NCBI GenBank assembly: GCA_025999435.1
Contig: BNXH01000092.1
Location: forward strand, 1-5,656
Direction of reading: 5' to 3'
DNA: 5,656 nucleotides
Source: Bacteroidia bacterium
GTDB lineage: Bacteria > Bacteroidota > Bacteroidia > Bacteroidales > Dysgonomonadaceae
Shown here piece after piece: positions 1 to 5,502 of the stretch. The position numbers were made by a program, and so were the translations under genes. The notes beneath the pieces are model-generated. The model saw nothing but the letters and a program-made list of their open reading frames with translations, was not told the origin of the DNA and ran no database searches. Every line of letters starts with the position of its first letter. The stretch's first letter is position 1.

Positions 1-254
1 CTATAGAGTTGACTACGGGTTTCTCCGCATGAGCCTTTTGCAATATGTGAAAATTGGATAAATTCTTTATTCCCATTTCTTTCAAATCCTTCGGCTATAT
101 TATCCATAATAGAACCGGATGACGCTCTTATTTGATCACGCAGGCGAAAATCTTTGGAAAAATCCCTTTGATTGGTCAATAAATAAATTTCTTTAGCAAA
201 TTCTCTGGCTAATCTCCAAACTTCCAAATCTTCGAATTGATCTATTCGCCCCAT
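1..254 (-). CDS. Four-helix-bundle protein of the S23 / 23S rRNA intervening-sequence protein (IVP) family, 3' part missing
   Basis: The minus-strand reading frame starts at the ATG at 254-252 and is open to the window edge, giving 84 residues of a family usually about 115-125 long. It begins [20 protein letters not shown] and has the family signatures seen in such proteins: an early FEDLEVW-x-LA-xEF helix, then [20 protein letters not shown] around residues 40-59, and a start of the next helix with [10 protein letters not shown] at 75-84. Known members form pentameric four-helix bundles; some are encoded inside 23S rRNA insertions, and the accessory protein Avd of diversity-generating retroelements has the same fold. 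Free-standing copies, as here, have no settled function; nucleic-acid binding is usually suspected. It lies 37 bases after hutI in the same direction, and that gap is filled by TTTAAAGATT-type repeats. No strong ribosome binding site is seen (GGTTAGAGA precedes the ATG). Whether it is intact beyond the edge cannot be judged. Confidence 0.88.
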   Translation of the reverse strand, partial: MGRIDQFEDLEVWRLAREFAKEIYLLTNQRDFSKDFRLRDQIRASSGSIMDNIAEGFERNGNKEFIQFSHIAKGSCGETRSQLY

Positions 255-263
255 TCTCTAACC

Positions 264-298
264 AATCTTTAAATTTTTAAACTTTGAATCTTTAAATC
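264..298 (-). repeat. TTTAAAGATT-type AT-rich repeat between hutI and the four-helix-bundle gene
   Basis: On the minus strand GATTTAAAGATT (298-287) is followed by CAAAGTTTAAAA and another imperfect copy, AAATTTAAAGATT (276-264). The core matches the GGATTTAAAGATT pair at 2518-2546 but lies in the opposite orientation relative to the operon. The stop codon of hutI (TAA at 294-292) is inside the first copy. The element fills nearly the whole 37-base gap. I recall similar AT-rich repeats between genes of Bacteroidota but cannot assign a named family. Confidence 0.7.
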
Positions 299-1533
299 AA
301 TAAGAACCCGTTCTTTATTACTTTTTCCACAATATTCATCCCAATATGATAAGGCAGGAACTTATAGGATGGATACTCCAATATAACCAAATCCCCTTGT
401 TTACCGACATCGATACTGCCTATCTTATCTGCTCGTCCTACTGCTGCCGCGCCGTTAATTGTGATTGCGGTAACCGCCTCCTCCGGCGAAAGTTGCATAT
501 AAATACAAGCCAAAGCAAACAACAATGAGATGGAGTTTGTAAAACTACTCCCGGGATTCAGGTCGGTAGCCAAAGCGACAGCACACCCCGAATCGATCAT
601 ATATCGTCCTCGTGCATAATGCTCTTTTAAGGAAAACGCCGTGCAGGGCAATAATGTGGCGACCGTATTACTTCCTGCCAGATCTTGTATCCCCTTATCT
701 GATGCCTGCAACAAATGATCGGCAGAAAGAGCACCTAATTCCACAGCCAGTTCGGCGCCACCTAAGGTTACAATCTCATCTGCATGGATTTTAAGGTAGA
801 AACCCAGATCACGGGCTGCTGTCAGATACCTGCGGGATTGCTCTATGTCGAACACATTCCGTTCACAAAAAATATCGCAGCAATCGGCCAGATTCTTTTC
901 TTTCACTTCCGGCATTACCTCACGGATCATATAATTGAGGAAATCATCTTCCCTCCCTTTATATTCTTGTGGTGTAGCATGCGCTCCCATAAATGTGCTG
1001 ACTATGTCTACAGGATGATCTTCGTTCAGAGCTTTCATCGCTTGCAGCTGCTTGATCTCGGCCTCTTTATTCATACCGTAACCGCTCTTGCCTTCCACTG
1101 TGGTTACACCCATAGCCAGCATCGAATCGAGACGTTTACGTCCTATTTCTTTCAATTCCTCAAAAGAAGCTTTACGGGTAGCATTCATTGTATTATGGAT
1201 ACCTCCGCCACGTTCCATAATAGACATATAGCTATCGCCACGCATACGCCACGAAAACTCTTCTTCCCTGTAACCTCCAAATATAAAATGAGTATGTGAA
1301 TCGACAAATCCGGGTAAAACTGCTTTTCCCGTTGCATCTATCACCTGATGATGCGGATAATTTGCTAATGAAGGGCAATCTTTTCCCACATACGAAATAG
1401 TACCATCTGTGATGATGATAGTACCATTCTCAATCACCGAAAGGTCGGACATTTCCTTCCCCTTCTTTGCTGAGAAACCGCTACAAGTCACCAGCTGTGA
1501 TGCATTCCTTATAATAATATTGCCTTTTCTCAT
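292..1533 (-). CDS. hutI: Imidazolonepropionase (EC 3.5.2.7)
   Basis: This is the third enzyme of histidine degradation, a cytoplasmic metal-dependent amidohydrolase that opens the ring of 4-imidazolone-5-propanoate to give N-formimino-L-glutamate. The 413-residue length is typical. A short beta-sandwich is made from both ends (residues 1-70 and about 375-413) around a TIM barrel. The metal ligands are visible: H80 and H82 in VLPGFVDSHTH, H250 in KIHADE, and D324 in ATDLNPGSS. They agree with the positions I recall for the Bacillus subtilis enzyme. E253 and H273 (SADH) are the likely catalytic and substrate-binding partners, and the GKSGYG loop (148-153) is also conserved. The ATG at 1533-1531 gives MRKGNIIIRNASQLVTCSGF, which matches family N termini without a leader. 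It follows ftcD by 67 bases of repeat-filled DNA, and its stop codon lies inside a TTTAAAGATT repeat. No damage is seen. Confidence 0.97.
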   Translation of the reverse strand: MRKGNIIIRNASQLVTCSGFSAKKGKEMSDLSVIENGTIIITDGTISYVGKDCPSLANYPHHQVIDATGKAVLPGFVDSHTHFIFGGYREEEFSWRMRGDSYMSIMERGGGIHNTMNATRKASFEELKEIGRKRLDSMLAMGVTTVEGKSGYGMNKEAEIKQLQAMKALNEDHPVDIVSTFMGAHATPQEYKGREDDFLNYMIREVMPEVKEKNLADCCDIFCERNVFDIEQSRRYLTAARDLGFYLKIHADEIVTLGGAELAVELGALSADHLLQASDKGIQDLAGSNTVATLLPCTAFSLKEHYARGRYMIDSGCAVALATDLNPGSSFTNSISLLFALACIYMQLSPEEAVTAITINGAAAVGRADKIGSIDVGKQGDLVILEYPSYKFLPYHIGMNIVEKVIKNGFLLI

Positions 1534-1548
1534 ATTCTGTTTTTAATA

Positions 1549-1575
1549 TTGGCACATCGGCACATTTTCAAATTG
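1549..1575. repeat. GGCACA octamer tandem repeat with TTTTCAAATTG tail
   Basis: On the plus strand TTGGCACA (1549-1556) is followed directly by TCGGCACA (1557-1564) and then TTTTCAAATTG (1565-1575). In the direction of transcription this reads CAATTTGAAAATGTGCCG then ATGTGCCAAT. It sits 16-42 bases before the hutI start, so it would be in the mRNA immediately upstream of that start. I recall closely similar GTGCCAAT/TTTGAAAATG strings between genes in Bacteroidota genomes; that recollection needs a genome-wide count. Confidence 0.6.
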
Positions 1576-1577
1576 TT

Positions 1578-1597
1578 CCCCCTTGGGGGCTAGGGGG
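1578..1597. repeat. C5/G5 intergenic element (C5-TT-G5-CTA-G5)
   Basis: Three runs of five identical bases sit just after the ftcD stop codon: CCCCC at 1578-1582, GGGGG at 1585-1589 and GGGGG at 1593-1597. The C-run can pair with either G-run, giving a very tight hairpin (2-base loop) or one with a 10-base loop. On the mRNA strand the tract reads as two AGCCCCC copies followed by AAGGGGG. There is no following U-run, so it does not look like a standard intrinsic terminator, and hutI follows in the same direction. It stands out sharply from its AT-rich surroundings, and together with the GGCACA repeat it fills the gap. Confidence 0.6.
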
Positions 1598-1600
1598 CTC

Positions 1601-2503
1601 TCATTCCATCAGATGAGTTTCTAATACCTGTTTTGTTGAAAAATCTTCCAACCCCAAATAATAAGCTGCCGTATCAATCAGTGCATCCATTGGTATAAGT
1701 CCAATGATCTCTGCACCTACAATGCCCACTCCATAACGATTCGCTTCGATACGTACTAGTTCATGGGCGCGGTAGATAGCCGTTTTGGTGAAATCGGTCA
1801 GATTCATCGACACTTGCACAATACCCCTGTCAGTCAATTCTACACCCATCGCCTTACAAAAACGCAAACCTCCACCAAGGAAACGAACTTTCTTAGCAAT
1901 GGCATCTGCTATCTCAAGTTTATTCGTATTCAGATTTACATTGTACGCCACTAACGGCATGCGAGCCCCAATAACAACAGCTCCGGCTGTAGGATGCGGT
2001 TGTTCCGGGCCAAAATCAGGTTTCCATTCAGGCAAAGTCATTTTATCTTTCAATCCTTCAAACTCGCCTTTGCGGATAGCGGCAAGGTTCTCACGATGAG
2101 GGGCGGAAGCCGCTTTCTCATACAAGAATACAGGTAAGCCATATTTATCGGCTACTTCTTTTGCGACTTCTTTCGACATAGCAACAGCCTCATCCATCGA
2201 TACATTTCGAATAGGGATAAAAGGTACTACATCTACAGCACCCATCCGCGGATGTTGCCCTTTATGTTGGTTCAGGTCTATTTCTTCTATAGCTATGCCA
2301 ATAGCTTCTACAACCGCTTTCTTCAGAGCTTCGGGTTCACCGACGACAGTAACAACCATCCGGTTATGATCTTTATCTGTACTGTAATCCAGAAGTTTTA
2401 CACCCTCTTTTGCGCGGAATGCACCGGCTATTTTTTCTACTTTCTCAAGGTCGCGTCCTTCACTGAAATTAGGCACGCATTCTACAATTTTATTTGAGCT
2501 CAT
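1601..2503 (-). CDS. ftcD: Glutamate formimidoyltransferase (EC 2.1.2.5), single-function form
   Basis: The protein transfers the formimino group from N-formimino-L-glutamate to tetrahydrofolate, giving glutamate and 5-formimino-tetrahydrofolate. At 300 residues it corresponds to the transferase part only of the bifunctional animal FTCD; the cyclodeaminase domain is absent. The N-terminal subdomain (about 1-180) opens with the hallmark IVECVPNFSEGRD and carries HKGQHPRMGAVDVVPFIP, in which H84 aligns with the catalytic His82 of mammalian FTCD. The folate/substrate region WKPDFGP (160-166) and the C-terminal subdomain (about 182-300, with VSMNLTDF at 231-238 and VGAEIIGLIP at 262-271) are intact. 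The ATG at 2503-2501 gives the expected N terminus. Upstream is AT-rich (TGAAATAATATATC) with no clear ribosome binding site. It lies 79 bases after the exported hypothetical gene and 67 bases before hutI, both gaps being repeat-filled. A separate cyclodeaminase gene would be needed for complete one-carbon recovery and is not in view. Confidence 0.96.
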   Translation of the reverse strand: MSSNKIVECVPNFSEGRDLEKVEKIAGAFRAKEGVKLLDYSTDKDHNRMVVTVVGEPEALKKAVVEAIGIAIEEIDLNQHKGQHPRMGAVDVVPFIPIRNVSMDEAVAMSKEVAKEVADKYGLPVFLYEKAASAPHRENLAAIRKGEFEGLKDKMTLPEWKPDFGPEQPHPTAGAVVIGARMPLVAYNVNLNTNKLEIADAIAKKVRFLGGGLRFCKAMGVELTDRGIVQVSMNLTDFTKTAIYRAHELVRIEANRYGVGIVGAEIIGLIPMDALIDTAAYYLGLEDFSTKQVLETHLME

Positions 2504-2517
2504 GATATATTATTTCA

Positions 2518-2546
2518 GGATTTAAAGATTCAAGGATTTAAAGATT
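2518..2546 (+). repeat. Direct repeat GGATTTAAAGATT x2 upstream of ftcD
   Basis: Two identical 13-base copies, 2518-2530 and 2534-2546, are separated by CAA. The string GATTTAAAGATTCAA is shared with the element at 264-298, which is in reverse orientation. It lies 15-43 bases before the ftcD start, so it forms the leader just upstream of that gene's start codon, in the antisense orientation (mRNA reads AATCTTTAAATCC). No protein-binding role is known to me. Confidence 0.8.
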
Positions 2547-2547
2547 G

Positions 2548-2582
2548 TTGATTACTTGCTACTTGCTACTGACTACTGACTA
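2548..2582. repeat. Seven-base tandem array (CTTGCTA x2, CTGACTA x2, plus one degenerate unit)
   Basis: On the plus strand the units are TTGATTA (2548-2554, degenerate), CTTGCTA (2555-2561), CTTGCTA (2562-2568), CTGACTA (2569-2575) and CTGACTA (2576-2582). On the mRNA strand each full unit reads TAGTCAG or TAGCAAG, so a TAG recurs every seven bases and falls in all three frames. The array starts immediately after the TAA of the upstream hypothetical gene. Together with the adjoining GGATTTAAAGATT pair it occupies most of the 79-base gap. Confidence 0.85.
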
Positions 2583-3425
2583 TTACCCGTATTTCTCCTC
2601 ATCTCTCATTCTTTCATATTCTTCGGTGGTCATTATTGCCAGCGATTCGTTTATACAGTCCCAGACACTGACATAGTTTTCGGAAATAACAATATGGCGT
2701 TTCCATCCCGTAAATTTGCCGTATAGCATCAGTGTACAAATATCTGTAGGAGTAATAAACTCGCCTGTCCCGGCAGCATGTGAATGAACACTTGCTACAA
2801 TTTTTTTACTCTCGTCCTGATCTTCCAGTTCAAACTTAATGGGAATCAGGTTTCTGTGTATCTCCTTCTTCTCTATTAAATTATCCTGCTTATCGAAAGT
2901 CATCAAGTAATCGTTTCCAAACAAGACTACTCCTTCTTTCTTTGGGCCGGTAAGTACATACACCTTTCTTTCATCCTTATAAATTACAGGAATAAGATTG
3001 AAACTAGCATTCGTATATTTTTTGAATAAGGTGTCTTGCTGAATCTCTTGCAGAGCTGTCGTACGCATCGTATAAAGCTCTTTTTCATCTTGCTTGAAAT
3101 CCCTTTCCTTAAAATCTATCGTTGCGGTCTCAACCACTTTTATATCACCGAACGACACTACTCCGATTACTTTAGGGTTTTCTCCTTTCGAGAAAAACAG
3201 GCACTTTGGGGTATCTTTTTCTATATAAGTGAAGTAGCCTCCTATGCGAGCTTTTTCTTTAAAACTTTCAAGAAAAATATCCGTACCATGCCATGCAGCC
3301 ATCTCCAGCCTGTATAAATACTTGCCTTCTTCTGTTATTTCTTGTGCTTTTTTCTCCAGATCAATCTGCTGAGAAAAAGCATTGATAGCGAAAAATGATA
3401 ATATAATTATGATTAACCCTTTCAT
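2583..3425 (-). CDS. Exported protein of unknown function with a JAMM-like metal-site motif
   Basis: I do not recognise a named family. The 280-residue product begins with a signal peptide: MKGLIIIILSFFAINAFS, with cleavage expected before QQ at 19-20. There is no lipobox cysteine, so a soluble periplasmic or secreted protein is likely. The mature part is mixed alpha/beta with no further membrane segments. Near the C terminus, IVASVHSHAAG (209-219) is followed by ITPTDI (224-229). The H214-x-H216 pair with T225-x-x-D228 resembles the JAMM/MPN signature HxH-x(7)-S-x(2)-D with one extra loop residue, and E164 in KKEGVVLFG sits about 50 residues earlier, as the JAMM glutamate would. This suggests, but does not prove, a zinc isopeptidase-like fold. 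The ATG lies 12 bases after the hutU stop, so the gene is almost certainly co-transcribed with hutU, although no step of histidine degradation needs such a protein. It ends in TAA directly followed by TAG. Confidence 0.85.
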   Translation of the reverse strand: MKGLIIIILSFFAINAFSQQIDLEKKAQEITEEGKYLYRLEMAAWHGTDIFLESFKEKARIGGYFTYIEKDTPKCLFFSKGENPKVIGVVSFGDIKVVETATIDFKERDFKQDEKELYTMRTTALQEIQQDTLFKKYTNASFNLIPVIYKDERKVYVLTGPKKEGVVLFGNDYLMTFDKQDNLIEKKEIHRNLIPIKFELEDQDESKKIVASVHSHAAGTGEFITPTDICTLMLYGKFTGWKRHIVISENYVSVWDCINESLAIMTTEEYERMRDEEKYG

Positions 3426-3437
3426 TATTTTTAATCT

Positions 3438-5423
3438 CTATTCCTTACAAAGTTTTGTTATAAAATCATCGTCGGCGATATATGGCATTGTGATGTGGTA
3501 TCCGCCAGCGTGTGATTGGTTGAAAGATTCACAGGTCTCTATGGCATGTTCGTTCCGTGCCCATGAACGGCGCGCCACACCTCCCATCACATCCCACAAC
3601 ATAGATGAACGGATAATTTCATCGACACGCTCACTGCCATCGCAAACCATGCCGAAGCCTCCGTTTATAGACTTCCCGATACCTACTCCCCCTCCATTAT
3701 GCAGAGCTATCAGGCTCATACCCCGGGCAGCATTTCCGGCGAAGCACTGTACAGCCATATCAGCCATCACATTGCTGCCGTCTTTTATATTTGCCGTTTC
3801 GCGAAAAGGAGAATCCGTACCGCTAACATCATGATGGTCACGCCCCAACATAATAGGCCCCACTTCCCCATCCCGAACGAGCTTATTGAAACGCAAAGCT
3901 ATGTTCATGCGTCCTAAGGCGTCCTGATAAAGAATACGCGCCTGAGTGCCCACAACCAATTGATTCTTTTCGGCATCACGAATCCAATTATAATTATCTT
4001 GATCTTGTCCTCTGCGATCAGGATCGATACATTCCATCACTGCCCGGTCTGTCTTTACCAGATCTTCGTGTTTACCGCTCAGGCATACCCAACGGAACGG
4101 CCCGTAACCATAATCAAACAATTCAGGCCCCATAATATCTTCTACATAAGATGGCCAGATGAATCCATCTTTTTCATCTACTCCGTTTTTGGATATTTCT
4201 TTCACTCCGGCATCGTAAATAGCTTTCATAAAAGAATTTCCATAGTCGAAAAAATAAGTCCCTTTATCTACCAATTTACGAATAACCTCGAAGTGGCGTC
4301 TCAACGATTTATCTACCAGCTTTCGGAATGTATCCCTGTCTTCTTTCAACAGACGGGTACGTTCTCCGAAAGAAATACCTGCCGGACAATATCCGCCTTC
4401 ATATGCTGCGTGGCACGAAGTCTGATCGGACAACAAGTCGATATGTATCCTGTTTGTTTCCGCGTATTCCAACAGGTCGATAACATTGCCGTGATAAGCT
4501 ATCGAACAAGATTTTTTCTTCCTTCTCTCTTCCAATGCCAATTTAAAAGCATCTCCGGCATCATTTACAACATGATGTACCCAGCCTTGCTTTTCGCGGG
4601 TTTCTATACGCGAATAGTCTACCTCTGCCGTAATAGATACCGCTCCTGCTATATCAGCAGCTTTGGGTTGGGCTCCGCTCATTCCTCCCAACCCGGAAGA
4701 GACAAATAAATATCCTTTAAGGTCTTCATCCAGAGGAATGCCTAATTTAATGCGTCCTGCGTTCAACAGGGTGTTGAATGTACCGTGCACAATCCCTTGT
4801 GGTCCGATATACATCCAGCCTCCGGCTGTCATCTGCCCATAATTGGCAACACCCATTTGTGCAGCGACTTCCCAATCGGCCTGATTATCGAACATCCCGA
4901 CCATCATCGAATTGGTTATTATCACACGGGGAGCATCGGGCTTTGATCTGAATAATCCCAATGGATGACCGGATTCTATGACTAAAGTTTGCTCCTGGGT
5001 GAGTATTTCCAGATATTTTTTTATCAAGCGGTACTGCATCCAGTTTTGACAAACCTGCCCGGTTTCCCCATATGTAACCAATTCATATGGATAGAGAGCT
5101 ATATCGAAGCATAAATTATTATCTATCATCACCTGAAAAGCTTTTCCTTCAATACAATTTCCTTTATATTGATCGATTGGCTTCGGATAAATATCCCCTT
5201 GCGGACGATAACGATAACCATAAATGCGCCCATGGGTTTTCAACTCTCCAAGAAATTCCGGAGCTAATACTCCGTGTAACTCTTTCGGAATATAACGTAA
5301 GGCATTCTTAAGGGCTATTTCCGTCTGAGACAAACTGAGGTTAAACATCCGGTCAGGCGCACGGCGTATACCTTCTATAAAAGATGGATAGTCTGGTATT
5401 GCATTGTCGAGTCTGAGTTCCAC
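3438..5423 (-). CDS. hutU: Urocanate hydratase (EC 4.2.1.49), long form
   Basis: The enzyme adds water to urocanate using tightly bound NAD+, giving 4-imidazolone-5-propanoate, the substrate of HutI. At 661 residues it is the long form seen in Bacteroidota and vertebrates (human UROC1 is about 676), not the roughly 555-residue form of Pseudomonas or Bacillus. Family motifs in order are ELVTYGETGQVCQNW (114-128), SGHPLGLF (151-158), YGQMTAGGWMYIGPQGIVHGT (195-215), the NAD-binding glycine loop GLGGMSGAQPKAA (244-256), SDQTSCH (332-338), GPFRWVC (441-447), GRDHHDVSGTDSPFRET (527-543) and HNGGGVGIGKSINGGFG (575-591). At ARIL (495-498) it has leucine where, from memory, the short form carries its catalytic-site cysteine; the human long form also has ARIL. 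The start is GTG (5423-5421). No ATG, GTG or TTG lies between it and an in-frame stop upstream, and the next ATG (M26) would remove the conserved IEGIRRAPDR segment. It is the first gene of the operon. Confidence 0.97.
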   Translation of the reverse strand: MELRLDNAIPDYPSFIEGIRRAPDRMFNLSLSQTEIALKNALRYIPKELHGVLAPEFLGELKTHGRIYGYRYRPQGDIYPKPIDQYKGNCIEGKAFQVMIDNNLCFDIALYPYELVTYGETGQVCQNWMQYRLIKKYLEILTQEQTLVIESGHPLGLFRSKPDAPRVIITNSMMVGMFDNQADWEVAAQMGVANYGQMTAGGWMYIGPQGIVHGTFNTLLNAGRIKLGIPLDEDLKGYLFVSSGLGGMSGAQPKAADIAGAVSITAEVDYSRIETREKQGWVHHVVNDAGDAFKLALEERRKKKSCSIAYHGNVIDLLEYAETNRIHIDLLSDQTSCHAAYEGGYCPAGISFGERTRLLKEDRDTFRKLVDKSLRRHFEVIRKLVDKGTYFFDYGNSFMKAIYDAGVKEISKNGVDEKDGFIWPSYVEDIMGPELFDYGYGPFRWVCLSGKHEDLVKTDRAVMECIDPDRRGQDQDNYNWIRDAEKNQLVVGTQARILYQDALGRMNIALRFNKLVRDGEVGPIMLGRDHHDVSGTDSPFRETANIKDGSNVMADMAVQCFAGNAARGMSLIALHNGGGVGIGKSINGGFGMVCDGSERVDEIIRSSMLWDVMGGVARRSWARNEHAIETCESFNQSHAGGYHITMPYIADDDFITKLCKE

Positions 5424-5502
5424 GCTCTTTGATTTTAGGTCTAACTGATTTTCCGAAGATAGGATTTATATTTTTCACAAAAAAAAAATAAACAATATTT
5501 CT
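5424..5502 (-). promoter_or_regulatory. AT-rich leader / presumed promoter region of hutU
   Basis: This 79-base stretch between the hutU GTG and the probable IS tip should hold the transcription start of the operon. It contains a run of ten A on the plus strand (5479-5488; T10 on the hutU strand) and ATATTGTTTA. I found no good match to the Bacteroidota promoter pattern TTTG ... TAnnTTTG. The nearest is TTTG (CAAA at 5508-5511 on the plus strand), inside the IS tip, with T-rich DNA following. The assignment rests on position, not on a motif. Confidence 0.35.

Noticed and set aside
784..1299. Plus-strand open frame of 171 codons opposite hutI
   Set aside because: It is antisense to the metal-site and barrel region of HutI, with no recognisable domain and no start signal.
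1578..1597. C5/G5 tract as an intrinsic terminator after ftcD
   Set aside because: The loop is either two or ten bases, no U-run follows on the mRNA strand, and hutI continues in the same direction with pathway linkage.
2548..2582. Heptamer array as a CRISPR remnant
   Set aside because: Units are seven bases with no spacers between them, so it is a simple tandem array.
3960..4709. Plus-strand open frame of 249 codons opposite hutU
   Set aside because: It is wholly antisense to a strongly conserved part of urocanate hydratase, and its translation shows no family motif; it is a by-product of codon use on the other strand.
5421..5423. Internal ATG at hutU codon 26 as the true start
   Set aside because: Starting there would remove the segment IEGIRRAPDR, which I recall as conserved in related long urocanases; the GTG is the only upstream start candidate after the in-frame stop.
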